22,890 nt of DNA from JABDII01 sp041576235 (GTDB taxonomy: Bacteria; Gemmatimonadota; Gemmatimonadetes; Gemmatimonadales; GWC2-71-9), in the NCBI GenBank assembly GCA_041576235.1, contig JBFGLJ010000021.1:1-22890 (forward strand), read 5' to 3'. Within the stretch, counting starts at the first letter, position 1, and each line of letters begins with the position of its first letter. A program made the translations under genes and the position numbers. Under the pieces are notes generated by a model. The model saw only the letters and a list, made by a program, of their open reading frames with translations, was not told the origin of the DNA and searched no databases. This document shows, piece by piece, positions 1 through 10,200 of the stretch.

Positions 1-562
1 GGAGCATGTGGCGTTCGGCGTGGTACGCGACGAATGCCAGCCACCGGTGGCCGTCGATCATGCCGAAGGCAGGGTTCAGATAGGCATGCCCCTTGAGATC
101 GGCGTCGCTCTTGGCGACGAACTCCAGGGTGGCCTTGCGCTTGGCATGATAGGCTTTCCTGAACTCGGCTTGGCTCGACCAGCGGCTGGTCGGCTCGACG
201 TTGGCCGGGGCCTCAAATTTCTGACTCCGGTCTCGCAGGAACTTGGCGATGGTGTCGACCGGGACTGGGGCCGGTGGCGAGGCGGCGTCGACCGGGGTCT
301 CGAGCAGCGGCCCGGTGACGACGTCCATCAGCTGTTGCTCGGCAACCAGAATATGCTCGGCCGTTTCCGCGACCGACCAGCGGTCGGGCGCCGGCTTGAA
401 GGCCCATTGCTCCGGGGTCAGCTTCTCGCTCAGCTCCATGAGCCGGGCGTGGCCCGCCTCGAGCGAGGCGACCAGCGGAGCGCGCTCCGCCTCGGTCAGC
501 GCCTGGGCCGAAAGCGCGGCCGGGATCAGGGCCAGCGCCAAGGTCATCACTGCACGTCGCAT
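1..562 (-). CDS. Secreted DinB-superfamily protein, 3' end cut by the window edge
   Basis: The frame starts at ATG 562 and stays open to position 1, so the C-terminus is missing; 187 residues are visible. An AGGAAGAG ribosome-binding site lies just upstream. Residues 1-20 form a signal peptide ending Ala-Leu-Ser-Ala-Gln, so the protein is probably exported. The rest fits the DinB four-helix metal-binding fold: Trp-Ser-x3-Glu-x2-Glu-His puts a His at residue 70, and a His-Ala-Glu-Arg-His motif gives His 181 and 185, the usual three metal ligands. DinB proteins are often thiol-dependent transferases or hydrolases; the substrate here cannot be told. It is divergent from the TonB receptor. The family call is good; the function is open. 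Confidence 0.85.
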   Translation of the reverse strand, partial: MRRAVMTLALALIPAALSAQALTEAERAPLVASLEAGHARLMELSEKLTPEQWAFKPAPDRWSVAETAEHILVAEQQLMDVVTGPLLETPVDAASPPAPVPVDTIAKFLRDRSQKFEAPANVEPTSRWSSQAEFRKAYHAKRKATLEFVAKSDADLKGHAYLNPAFGMIDGHRWLAFVAYHAERHML

Positions 563-739
563 AGCTCTCTTCCTTCTAAATGAGTTGACCACCTGTGGGC
601 CCCCGAAAATATCGGAGCGGGAGAGATCCGTATACCCCCTCATACGACGCTCGAGGGGTACGGTTTCTCGTGGCCTTCGGACAGGGCATGGAGGGGGCTA
701 GACTTGGGGCCGTCCTCACAAGGAGACCCAATTCCACCC

Positions 740-3064
740 ATGGCCCGCCTCGGGCTCGTCTCGCTGCTCCTGCCGCTCATCGCGGGCGTCGTTCAGGCCC
801 AGGACACCACCCCGCCCCCGCCCCGTGGAGTGCTCGAAGTCCGGGTCCAGAGCGCCTCGGCCGAACGGGGCATCTCCGGAGCCGTGGTGCAGATCGAGGG
901 AGCCGACATCTCCGGGCGCGGGACCACGGACTCGTCGGGGCGGGTGGTGCTTCGAGGCATTCCCCCGGGGGTCTACGCGCTGAGGGTCAGCGCGATCGGG
1001 TTCAATCCCTTCATCCAGGCAAATGTGGTGGTGAGCAGCGGCAAGGCCCAGACGGTGACGGTCGACCTCTGGCCGCGGCCCCTTGCCCTGGCCGATCTGA
1101 CAGCCGGGCCTGCTCAGTATTTCCAGCCGCGCGGCGACGCCACCGGGGCGACCCGTCTGCTCGGCGCCGAAGAAACCCGGCGAAGTCCAGGCGCTGTGGA
1201 GGATGTGGTGCGCACCGTGGCGCTCTTGCCCGGGGTCGCGGTGACCAGCGCCGGGCGCAATGACCTCGTGGTGCGGGGCGGCGCCCCGTTCGAGAATCTG
1301 TTCCTCGTCGACAACATCGAGGTGCCGAATATCAACCACTTCGGGTCCCAGGGATCGACCGGCGGGCCGCTGTCGTTGATCAATACCGACTTCATCCGAT
1401 CGGTCGGTTTTTCGAGCGGCGGCTTCGGAGTCCGTTACGGCGACCGAACCGCCGCGGTGACCAACATTACCCTGCGGGATGGCAGCACGGACGGCCTTGC
1501 CGGAGAGGTCAACCTGGCGGCAACTGGCTTTGGGGTGATCGGGGAGGGACCGCTCGGGCGGAATGGTTCGTTCTTCTTCGGTGCCCGCCGAAGCTACTTG
1601 GATCTGATCTTCAAAGCGGCTGGATTCAGCTTCATTCCTGCCTATTGGGATTTCCAAGCCAAGGGCAGTTATCGGGTGGGGGACAACGATAAGCTGTCAT
1701 TCCTTGGCATTGGTGCGATCAATACCGTCACCTTCAATAACGACGTCGCCGAGAATCGGTTCGACAACAGCCGCATTCTGTCCCCGGAACAGCGCCAGTA
1801 TTTCTCGGGCCTCACCTGGCAGCGGGCGCTGTCCCGAGGACTACTCACCGTCACGATTGGCAGGACCTTCACCCGGTACGAGACATCGCAACGCGACTCG
1901 CTCGACCCCCCCCAGGTGGTGTTTCAGAGTTTCTCGCGGGAGGGCGAGACCAGTCTGCGAACCGACCTCACGCTCCAGGTGAACCCGCGCCTCACGGTGA
2001 CGCTCGGGAACGTGAGCAAGTACGCCGACGACCTCAGGTACGATGTGACCATCCCTGGTGAACTCCGCCGCGACGCCACCGGTGGTCCCAGACCTCTGGA
2101 TGTCGATACGTCATTCACCGCCTTTCGGAGCGGCACGTGGGCTCAAGGCAGCTGGATTCGGAAGGCGTTCACGCTCACCCTTGGCCTTCGGGCAGACACA
2201 TATGACTTTCTCGCCAGCACGTTTCGACTGTCGCCGCGCGCCGGCCTCTCCTATCGATGGAGCGAACGGACAACGACGACGCTCAGCACCGGGCGATACT
2301 ACCAGGCGCCCTCGTTCATTTGGCTGGCCGGAGACCCGAGCAACCAGCACACTCTCGAGCCCATTCAAGCGACGCATCTCGTCCTGGGCGTGGCGCATCT
2401 CATCCAGCCCGATCTCCGTCTCGAAGTCGAAGCCTACCACAAACGCTACACCGATTATCCGGCGCGTCTCTTCCGCCCCCAGGCCGTCCTGTCTCCCTCG
2501 GGCTTCGAGGACGTCACCAATGACATTCCCTTTGGGCTCGAACCCCTCGTGAGCGGGGGGACGGGTCGGGCCTATGGCGCCGAACTCCTGCTCCAGAAGC
2601 GGCTGAGCCAGACTCCGATCTACGGCCTATTGAGCCTGAGCCTCGGCAGGGTCGAATTTCAGGGGCTGGACGGGGTCGATCGACCAGGCGCCTTCGACAC
2701 CCGGTTCATCGGCACCCTCTTGGCAGGGTACCGCTTCAATCCATGGTGGGAGCTGAGCGGCAAGTTCCGGATCGCGACGGGGCAGCCCACCACACCCTTC
2801 CTGACCACAGGCCCCCTGGCCGGGACCCTCGACTTCGGCCGCTACAACGCGGGCCCGCGGCTGCCCACGTTCCACGCGCTGGACCTTCGGCTCAACCGGC
2901 GCTGGAGCTTCGCAGGGTGGCAGCTCTTGGCCTACGTCGACATCCAGAACGTCTACGCCCGCGCCAACGTTTCGCGGCTCCAGTGGAACGCCCGCCTCCA
3001 GGCCGTCGAACCGGACGAATCGTTGGGCATCCTCCCGACCATTGGTCTCAACGTGGAATTCTGA
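740..3064 (+). CDS. TonB-dependent outer-membrane receptor with N-terminal carboxypeptidase-regulatory-like domain
   Basis: The protein has 774 residues. I chose ATG 740 because it begins a clean signal peptide (residues 1-20, ending Val-Gln-Ala before Gln-Asp); the frame could open upstream at TTG 704, but that would precede the AAGGAG at 720-725. Residues about 31-112 form a CarbopepD_reg-like beta-sandwich (Gly-x-Pro-Pro-Gly-Val-Tyr turn). Residues about 140-250 form the plug, with Leu-Leu-Pro-Gly-Val and Val-Val-Arg-Gly-Gly motifs. The remainder is the beta-barrel, ending in Val-Glu-Phe as outer-membrane barrels usually do. Family members import bulky ligands such as siderophores or glycans using TonB energy. 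I see no clear TonB box, and no neighbour reveals the ligand. Confidence 0.9.
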   Translation: MARLGLVSLLLPLIAGVVQAQDTTPPPPRGVLEVRVQSASAERGISGAVVQIEGADISGRGTTDSSGRVVLRGIPPGVYALRVSAIGFNPFIQANVVVSSGKAQTVTVDLWPRPLALADLTAGPAQYFQPRGDATGATRLLGAEETRRSPGAVEDVVRTVALLPGVAVTSAGRNDLVVRGGAPFENLFLVDNIEVPNINHFGSQGSTGGPLSLINTDFIRSVGFSSGGFGVRYGDRTAAVTNITLRDGSTDGLAGEVNLAATGFGVIGEGPLGRNGSFFFGARRSYLDLIFKAAGFSFIPAYWDFQAKGSYRVGDNDKLSFLGIGAINTVTFNNDVAENRFDNSRILSPEQRQYFSGLTWQRALSRGLLTVTIGRTFTRYETSQRDSLDPPQVVFQSFSREGETSLRTDLTLQVNPRLTVTLGNVSKYADDLRYDVTIPGELRRDATGGPRPLDVDTSFTAFRSGTWAQGSWIRKAFTLTLGLRADTYDFLASTFRLSPRAGLSYRWSERTTTTLSTGRYYQAPSFIWLAGDPSNQHTLEPIQATHLVLGVAHLIQPDLRLEVEAYHKRYTDYPARLFRPQAVLSPSGFEDVTNDIPFGLEPLVSGGTGRAYGAELLLQKRLSQTPIYGLLSLSLGRVEFQGLDGVDRPGAFDTRFIGTLLAGYRFNPWWELSGKFRIATGQPTTPFLTTGPLAGTLDFGRYNAGPRLPTFHALDLRLNRRWSFAGWQLLAYVDIQNVYARANVSRLQWNARLQAVEPDESLGILPTIGLNVEF

Positions 3065-3086
3065 GCCAGAAAAGGCGGGAAACCCC

Positions 3087-3116
3087 TTGAAACGACGCCG
3101 GGCGTGGTACTAGAAT
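3087..3116 (+). promoter_or_regulatory. Candidate sigma-70-type promoter for the ABC transporter operon
   Basis: TTGAAA at 3087-3092 and TAGAAT at 3111-3116 each match five of six consensus bases, with an 18-base spacer. Transcription would begin near 3123, about 43 bases before the ATPase ATG. It sits in the only gap before the operon. Prediction by eye only. Confidence 0.55.
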
Positions 3117-3165
3117 AGCGGGCTGGATCGGCCCGTTTTACCTGCGCTGGAGCAGCTAAGCCATT

Positions 3166-4110
3166 ATGTCACAGCCTTTTCTCTCTCTCGACGGCGTCAG
3201 CAAGCACTTCGGCCCGGTGACGGCCGTCGACCAGGTGAGTTTCTCGGTCGACCGGGGCCAGGTGGTGGGATTCCTCGGCCCGAACGGCGCCGGGAAATCC
3301 ACCACCATGCGGATGATCACCCAGTTCATCGAGCCCGATCAGGGACGGATCGACTTCGACGGGCGTCCCCTGGCCGAGGCCGACCGCGAGGCCAAGGGCC
3401 GCATCGGATACCTGCCGGAAAACAACCCGCTCTACACCGATATGTTGGTGGTCGAGTTCCTGAACTTCGTGGCGGGGCTCCGTGAGATCCCAGCCGCCGA
3501 GCTGCGCTCGGACCTGGATCGGGTGGTCGCGGATACCGGCATCGAGGAGGTCTACTATCGTCCCATCGGCGAATGTTCGAAGGGGTTCAAGCAACGCGTG
3601 GGGCTGGCACAGGCCATCCTCCACCGGCCCGATCTCCTGGTCCTGGATGAACCCACCGAAGGGCTGGATCCCAATCAGCGGGTGGAGATCCGGCGGCTCA
3701 TCAGTCATCTGGGAAAGGACCGGACGGTCATCCTCTCGACGCACGTCCTGCAAGAGGTGCAGCATACCTGCTCGCGGCTCTTGATCATCAACCGGGGCAA
3801 GATTGCCGCCGACGGTCCCGTGGACCAGCTGGTGGCGGGTGCCAAGGGCTTGGTGCAGATCTCGGTTGACATCGAGGGACAAGGAGTCGCCGAGGCCCTC
3901 GGCACGTTGGAAGGCGTGACCAAGGTCGAACGGACGTCGGCCGCCGACGGGCGGACGGAATGCACGGTGACCGCCGATGGGAGCCGTGATGTGCGGCCGG
4001 CGATATTCGAGCTGGCCCGCCGGAAAGACTGGACCCTGTACGAACTCCACCAGGAAGTGGGGAGCCTCGAGGACTTGTTCCGCGACCTCACCAGACAGCC
4101 CACGTCATGA
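3166..4110 (+). CDS. ABC transporter ATP-binding protein, GldA-like
   Basis: This 314-residue protein is a nucleotide-binding subunit that powers the membrane protein encoded next. Walker A is Gly-Pro-Asn-Gly-Ala-Gly-Lys-Ser-Thr (38-46), the signature region is Cys-Ser-Lys-Gly-Phe-Lys-Gln-Arg (137-144) and Walker B is Leu-Leu-Val-Leu-Asp-Glu-Pro (157-163), followed by Thr-Glu-Gly-Leu-Asp-Pro. The Ser-Lys-Gly signature in place of Ser-Gly-Gly is usual for ABC-2 exporters of the GldA group. Residues beyond about 225 form the accessory C-terminal domain of that group. The start ATG has GGAG 13 bases upstream. The stop overlaps the next start by four bases (ATGA), so the two are probably co-translated. 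The cargo is unknown. Confidence 0.92.
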   Translation: MSQPFLSLDGVSKHFGPVTAVDQVSFSVDRGQVVGFLGPNGAGKSTTMRMITQFIEPDQGRIDFDGRPLAEADREAKGRIGYLPENNPLYTDMLVVEFLNFVAGLREIPAAELRSDLDRVVADTGIEEVYYRPIGECSKGFKQRVGLAQAILHRPDLLVLDEPTEGLDPNQRVEIRRLISHLGKDRTVILSTHVLQEVQHTCSRLLIINRGKIAADGPVDQLVAGAKGLVQISVDIEGQGVAEALGTLEGVTKVERTSAADGRTECTVTADGSRDVRPAIFELARRKDWTLYELHQEVGSLEDLFRDLTRQPTS

Positions 4111-6356
4111 AACGTATTTGGACCATCGCGCGCAGGGAGCTGCGTGCCCTGTTCGATCACCCGACCGGATACATCCTGCTCATCGTGTTCATCGCGGTGA
4201 ACAACTTCCTGTTTTTCCGCCAGGCATACGTGGCCGGCGTCGCCACCATCCGGCCCATGCTCGAGCTCATGCCGTGGCTCCTGCTGTTCCTCGTCCCGGC
4301 GGTCACCATGCGGGCCTTGGCCGAGGATGCACGAACCGGCACACTCGAGGTCGTCCTGGCTCAACCGATCTCGGAGTGGGAGTTCCTGATCGGCAAGTAC
4401 CTCGGAGCGGTCTTCTTTCTGTGGATAGCCCTCGGATTGACCCTGTTGGTGCCGGTAGGGCTCTCGCTCGGTGCGGACATGCCGGCGGGCGTGGTGGTGG
4501 CCCAGTACGTGGGGGCGGCGCTCTTGGCCGCCGGGATGGCGGGTGTGGGCATCTGGGCGTCGAGCCTCACCCGGAATCAGATCACCGCGTTCATCATCGG
4601 CGTGGGCGTGATGTTTGTGTTGATTCTAGTTGGTCTCGACCCGCTTCTCGTGGGTCTGCCCCCCACACTCGGCACCATCGCCGCCCGGCTCGGTGTCTTG
4701 TCTCACTTCACCAACATCAGCCGGGGCCTGATCGATCTGCGCGACGTGATCTACTTTCTCTCCCTCGCCGCCGTCTTCGTGATGCTGGCCTACGGGACGC
4801 TCCAGGGCGGCCGCTTGAGCGCCGGGGGAGCGGCGCGGAGGCGGCTCCGCGTCGGCGTGCTGGTCTTGGTCGCCGTGGCGGTGGTGCTGAACCTCCTCGG
4901 GAGTTACATCGGCGGACGCCTCGACCTGACCCCCGGCAAGGCCTACACCCTCTCGCGAACGACCAAGAACCTGGTCGCCAATCTGGACGACTTCGTCACC
5001 CTCAAGCTCTTTGCGTCGACCGAGCTGCCGCCGCAGGTTGCGCTGGTGAAGCGGGACATCGATGACCTCTTGCGCGACCTCAAGTCGGCGAGCCGCGGCA
5101 ACGTGCGCGTGGTGGAGCGGAATACGACCGACGACCGCGACGCCCGCTCCGAGGCCCGGAGCATCGGGATTCCCGCGGTACAGTTCAACGTGGTCGGGGA
5201 ATCGCAGCTCCAGATCCAAGAAGGCTACATGGGGCTGGCGATCGAGTACGCGGGCGAGACCGAGATCATTCCCTTCGTGCGGCGGAGCGACGACCTCGAG
5301 TACCGACTCGCGTCCGGCATACGCTCCCTGACCCAAGCCGGCGACAGGCCGGTGCTCGGACTCATGGCCGGTGCCCTGGGACCCGCCGAGCAGCGGAGCT
5401 TCCAAGCACTCCAGCAGGAGTTGAGCAAGGCCTACGAGGTGCGGCCGCTCGTCCTGCCGGCGGCCGGAGAACCCGGGGACGACATCGACGCCCTCATCCT
5501 CGCGGGATATCCGGATTCCCTGCCGGCCGATCAAGTCGAGCGGCTCAAGGCGTTCTTCAAGGGCGGGGGCAGCGCGCTCCTCATGGCCAGCGGCACCATG
5601 ATCGATCCCACCCAACAAATGGTCGCGAACAGCCGTGAGATCCTGTGGAACAGGGTCATCGATGACTTCGGCGTGGCGATCCGGCCCGACATGGTGTATG
5701 ACCTCCTGTCCAACGAGCCGGTTTCCCTGCCCACCCAGTTCGGACGCATACTCACCCCGTACCCGTTCTGGATCCGGGCGGCGAGCACCGGGGCGTCGCT
5801 CGTCAACGAACAGACTCAGGCGCTGTTTCTCCCCTGGACCAGTTCCATCGATACCAGTGGCGCCGCTCCCGGCACCGTGACACCGCTCTACGTCACCAGC
5901 CGGGCAGCGGGGATCCAGACTGAGCAGATCCTGCTCATCCCCCAGCAGCAGTTCCCCCAGGCCAACCTCACCACACTCTTGGTAGCAGCAATGGTGCAGC
6001 CCGCACTCGCAGAGGGCGAGGCAAGCCAAGCTGCCCCCGCGGGGCGGTTGGTCGTCGTTGGCAACTCGGACTTCGTCGCCGACGCCCAGCTGCGCTCGGC
6101 GCCCGAGAACCTGACCTTCGCCCTGAACGTGGTGGATTGGCTGGCGGAAGACGAGTCGTTGATCGCCATTCGATCGAAGGACCGCTCGCCGCCGCCCCTG
6201 GTGCTGGAAGAAGGCAAGCGCGACGCCGTCAAGTACGCGAACCTCGTTGGGGTGCCGGTGGTCATCATCTTGGCCGCGCTGCTCCGCTTGCTGAGAAGGA
6301 AACACATGACGCGGCGGGTCTACCAACCGGCCGATGCGGCGAGGGCAGCGTCATGA
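4107..6356 (+). CDS. Fused ABC-2 permease (GldF-like) and GldG-like auxiliary protein
   Basis: This 749-residue membrane protein is the transport channel partner of the preceding ATPase. Residues about 1-240 are an ABC-2 permease with some six hydrophobic segments and the typical Glu-Asp-Ala-Arg-Thr-Gly-Thr-Leu-Glu loop. A further helix at about 250-265 leads into a long extracytoplasmic GldG/IFT52-like region (about 270-700). A last helix at about 712-730 is followed by a basic tail. In Bacteroidota, GldF and GldG are separate proteins tied to gliding and secretion; in many other phyla they are fused, as here, and the role is unsettled. No gliding genes are in view. It overlaps both neighbours by four bases. 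Confidence 0.88.
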   Translation: MKRIWTIARRELRALFDHPTGYILLIVFIAVNNFLFFRQAYVAGVATIRPMLELMPWLLLFLVPAVTMRALAEDARTGTLEVVLAQPISEWEFLIGKYLGAVFFLWIALGLTLLVPVGLSLGADMPAGVVVAQYVGAALLAAGMAGVGIWASSLTRNQITAFIIGVGVMFVLILVGLDPLLVGLPPTLGTIAARLGVLSHFTNISRGLIDLRDVIYFLSLAAVFVMLAYGTLQGGRLSAGGAARRRLRVGVLVLVAVAVVLNLLGSYIGGRLDLTPGKAYTLSRTTKNLVANLDDFVTLKLFASTELPPQVALVKRDIDDLLRDLKSASRGNVRVVERNTTDDRDARSEARSIGIPAVQFNVVGESQLQIQEGYMGLAIEYAGETEIIPFVRRSDDLEYRLASGIRSLTQAGDRPVLGLMAGALGPAEQRSFQALQQELSKAYEVRPLVLPAAGEPGDDIDALILAGYPDSLPADQVERLKAFFKGGGSALLMASGTMIDPTQQMVANSREILWNRVIDDFGVAIRPDMVYDLLSNEPVSLPTQFGRILTPYPFWIRAASTGASLVNEQTQALFLPWTSSIDTSGAAPGTVTPLYVTSRAAGIQTEQILLIPQQQFPQANLTTLLVAAMVQPALAEGEASQAAPAGRLVVVGNSDFVADAQLRSAPENLTFALNVVDWLAEDESLIAIRSKDRSPPPLVLEEGKRDAVKYANLVGVPVVIILAALLRLLRRKHMTRRVYQPADAARAAS

Positions 6357-7258
6357 GTCCGACGTTCCTCAAGCGCGCGGGATTGGTGCTGGCGGCGGTG
6401 CTCGTGGCCTGGGGCCTGTTCGCGATGTTCCGGGGCGGCGTGGGCGAGACGCTCGAAGGCCTGACTCTCCCGAAGGTCGACCCGACAACGGTCAACCAGA
6501 TCACCATCGAAGGCCCGGTGGACACCGTGGTGCTGATCAGGACGGGCGGGACCGACTGGGAGGCCAACGGGCTCCCGGCGTCGAGTCCCGCGGTCAACGA
6601 TCTCTATAACGGGATCGCGGATTCGAGTGTGACCAGCGAGCTGGCCGCGCGGAGCGCGGCTTCGCACCAGCGGATGGGGGTCGACAGCGCCGGCGCCACC
6701 AGGGTGCGCTTCATGGCGGGGGCCGACACGCTGGCCGACCTCCTGGTCGGGAACAAGTCGCCGAGCGGTCTCGGGGTGTTCGTGCGGCTCTTGGGTCAAG
6801 ACGAGGTGTTCGTGGTGCGTGGTCCCCTGGGCAACTTGGTGGGCAAACAGCCTGACGACTGGCGCGACAAGGCCATCGTCAGTGTCAACGCCGACAGCGT
6901 CACCGGGGTAACCGTCGACTGGCCCGGCCGCCGGTACACCGTCACCCGGACCGACACCACGTGGTCCATCGACGGCGCCGCGGCCGATGCGAGGGCCGTC
7001 GACCTCCTCGTTCGCGGTTACGGGAATCTCCTGGCCGCCGGCTTCCCGACCGCCGAGGAGGCTGCGGCCATCGACTTCGCGACGCCCTATGGGCGGGTCA
7101 CTCTGACGACGGGTGGCGGGAGCACGCTCGCGAGCCTGGTCTTCGATTCCACCGACACGGGCCTCTGGGTGCAGCGTCAGGACGGCAAAATCACCTACCG
7201 GCTCAACCCGTGGCGGAGCAAGACCCTGGCGCCGGAGGTCGAAAGCCTGAGGCAGTGA
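6353..7258 (+). CDS. DUF4340-type membrane-anchored protein
   Basis: This 301-residue protein starts at ATG 6353, which overlaps the TGA of the permease gene (ATGA). A longer frame reaches back to 6137, but that part lies inside the permease gene. Residues 8-26 form one membrane helix; the rest is a mainly beta extracytoplasmic region with repeats of the kind seen in DUF4340 (Leu-x-Val-Gly-Asn-Lys, Trp-x-Asp-Lys-x-Ile). DUF4340 genes regularly follow GldA-GldFG pairs, which supports a three-part complex, but no biochemical role is established. It is the last gene of this operon, facing a convergent gene 35 bases away. Confidence 0.85.
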   Translation: MSPTFLKRAGLVLAAVLVAWGLFAMFRGGVGETLEGLTLPKVDPTTVNQITIEGPVDTVVLIRTGGTDWEANGLPASSPAVNDLYNGIADSSVTSELAARSAASHQRMGVDSAGATRVRFMAGADTLADLLVGNKSPSGLGVFVRLLGQDEVFVVRGPLGNLVGKQPDDWRDKAIVSVNADSVTGVTVDWPGRRYTVTRTDTTWSIDGAAADARAVDLLVRGYGNLLAAGFPTAEEAAAIDFATPYGRVTLTTGGGSTLASLVFDSTDTGLWVQRQDGKITYRLNPWRSKTLAPEVESLRQ

Positions 7259-7264
7259 CCCCAA

Positions 7265-7281
7265 CCTGCTACCGAAGCAGG
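7265..7281. terminator. Short hairpin between convergent genes
   Basis: CCTGCT and AGCAGG form a perfect six-pair stem around a five-base loop, in the 35-base gap between two converging genes. There is no T-rich tail on either strand, so intrinsic termination is only a possibility. Confidence 0.35.
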
Positions 7282-7293
7282 CATGCTCGCAGT

Positions 7294-10200
7294 CTACGGG
7301 TCCTCGGGCTCCTGCGCGGGCCGGCGGGCGGGCGGCGTGAACAGGTCGGAGAGGACGATGAGCCACCCCTTGCCCGGCTCCACCGAAACCGGCTCGTCGA
7401 TGCCGAAATCGCGAGCGGGTTGGAACCCGTCGATTGCGGGCGCGTTGATGATGGTCCGGTCGGGTGACAGGCCGATGGCGGGCCAATCGATCTGGAGGCG
7501 GACGTTCACCGGCCGGTCGGCCCAGCTGGCGAGGGCCACGATGGTCTGGCCCTCCTTGATGTACGCTGTGGCCAGCACGTCGTCGCGGCCGGTCTCGACC
7601 GGGCTCGTAGGGACCCAGTACCCCACCATCCTGGTCTCGGCGATTCCGAACCGATCCCACATCGCCCAGAGCGGCCGCGGGTCCCCGGCCCAGGGCAGCC
7701 GGTTGGTCATCCCATACAGCATGCCTCGCCAGGGGTTCCCGCCGTCCTGGAGCATCTCGCCCATCACGCCAAACGGGATGCCCGACAATTCGACCATCCA
7801 GTATTCAGGCGGGGCGTCATAATCGAAGTACTCGCCGAACCAGAGCCGGTCGATGAAGGGGAAATGCTCCAGATAGAGATTGGCGCTGTTGGCGAACCCG
7901 TCCCGTTCATTGAATTGATTGGCCGAATGGAGATCGATCAGGGCGCGAGGGCGGTTCCGGTCCAGGACTTTGCGCACCCGTTTCATGACGGAGCGATCGA
8001 AGGCGACGTCGTCGATGTAGAGCCCATCGATGCCGACACTCCGCACCAGCCAATTGAGGCCCTCGACGTAGAAGTTGTGCCAGCGCGAGACCCCGGTGTT
8101 GATCACCGCTGCGTCCCGGATCTCCGGGACATGCCACGCCGCGATATAGCCGCTCCCCAAGTGCTCCTGCAGCCAGGAGAACCCTCCCCCTTTCCCGTCA
8201 GCGATGATCTCATCGCCGAGGCTCCGCAAGGCAAAGAGTTCCGGCGCACGATTGGTGAGCTCTCGGACGGTATAGTAGATCTTGACCCGCATAGCCCGCG
8301 CGTGGGCGCTGTCCACGTAGGCCTTCATGGCCTCGGGGCGCAGGAAGGGGTAGTTGATCCACGGATTGATGTCAGTGGCGTGATGGACGTTGATCGTATT
8401 GGCGCCGGTCGTGATCACGGAATCGATCGGTTGAAATGCATGGAAGAACCGGGTAGACCATTGTCTGCCCGGATCGATGGGCTTGAACGGCGTGAGGAGC
8501 AGCAAGAAATCGTAATGTTGGATCTCCCCGGGTTGGAGTGTCCTTGCCCCGCTGAAGCAGGTGATCAGGTAGGTGTCCGGGTCGCGTTCGCTGAACCGGC
8601 ACCCGCCTTTGCCGCCGTTGTCCCATGAAGTAGGCATGATCAGCGGTTTGGAGAGGTAGAAATTGGTGTTGAGCGGACGGGCGTACCGATCGTCACGCAA
8701 TTTGAATTGGATGCCCGCGTTCACATCGCCGATCCAGGCACCATCTTGGTTGTGCTCCACCTTCCACGTCCACTCGAAGGTCGCCGGCCGCGGCCCCCCT
8801 TTGAGCCCCAGGCCCATGGCCAACCGGGCGACGTCCTTGGCCATGGGAATCTCGAGCCGGATGTCTCGAACCCGTGTCGGCACGGCCGAACTCAGCGCGA
8901 CGTTGAACGCCAGGTGGCCGTCGAACTCCAGCCGAGCGCGCAGGTCCATGACGACCGCGCCGGCCTTCGCCTTGGTCTCCCATGCCGCAGCGCCCTCGGC
9001 CTTCTTGACAAACGTGATCGGCTGGCCGGCCCATGGCACGACGCGCCCGGCGCTGTCTTCGATGACCAGCGCCACCGGACCGGTGAGCATCTCCCGCGGT
9101 TGCTCGGTGATGTGGGTCATTGCCGGAGCGAAGTAGCTCCGGATTTGACCCGGGAAGCCGTTCACCCCCAGGTCGACTTCTCGTCCTAGCACGGCCAGTG
9201 TGCCCCCTCGTACCTGGACGGGCGTGTACGGCGGTACCAGGCCGTCGTCTTCGCCGAGGCGCGAGTCGAGCCACCGGAGCCGTGACAAGCGCCATGGTTC
9301 GTCATCACCACGATTGTGGATGATGAATCGGGTGACGTCCAACTCGATCGGAATGGTGGTCTTGGCCATCCCGACGGGGGCCACCGTCACTTGTCCATCA
9401 TAGAGCCCCCGGGTGGCGGAGTCCGGGACCTGGACTCCACACCACAGCGGCATCACGTGGCCGAGTTCGACCGATGTCGTTCGGGTGAAAGGGCGGCCCT
9501 GCCAGTCGATGCCGCCCAGGTTGAAGCAACGAAATGCGGATGCGGGAATGACATACCCGGTTCGTGACGTCACGAGGTCGCTGAACTCGACCCGCAGGTC
9601 GCCGATGGCCTGGCGTGCGGCGAAGACGCCAAGCTGGAATGGATAGAACTCGCCACGCTGCGCTGTGCCCTGGAACGCGCGCCCGGGCCCGGACTGAATC
9701 CAGCGGTGTGGCAAGTCGGCCGTCATGCGAATGGCGTGGGCCCGGTCCTCCGGGAACACCAAGTACGGGTGGTTGGGGTGGGCTGCAAGGAGCGATCGGA
9801 TCTCAGCCGCGGTGGCGATTACCTCCATCGGATAGAAGCTGTTGAGCGAGTCGATCGCCTGCAGCTCAACGACCTGCGTCTGTGGGAATCGACCCAGCCG
9901 TTCCCGCGCAGCGGACGGTACCACCAACCCGTGACGGGCGAGCCACGTCGTATCCGCCTCGGCGGCTGGTGGAGGGTAGGTAATGGTGGGATAGTTCGAT
10001 CGCACGTTCCCTGTGTACGGCAAGTAGTAGATGTGGTAGGTGCCGGGGGCCGTCACCGGCTGAAAGACCAGGTCGCCGAACTCTCGGTTGATGGCGATCC
10101 GAGCGAGATTCCGGATGCGAGCCCCACTCCGCTCGTCGACGATGATGATGTTCTTGCGTTCGGGCTCGAGATCCCGGCGGCGCCAGGGGATGTGCGCCCA

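Noticed and set aside
585..613. TTGACC box as a promoter for the TonB receptor
   Set aside because: No acceptable -10 box at 16-18 bases; best match has three of six bases.
4626..6326. Long open frame (566 codons) on the minus strand opposite the permease gene
   Set aside because: High-GC antisense shadow: arginine-, glycine- and histidine-rich with no recognisable domain, opposite a well-supported gene.
6137..6352. Upstream extension of the DUF4340 gene
   Set aside because: It lies inside the permease gene in another frame and is Arg/Gly-rich; ATG 6353 fits the overlap pattern of the operon.
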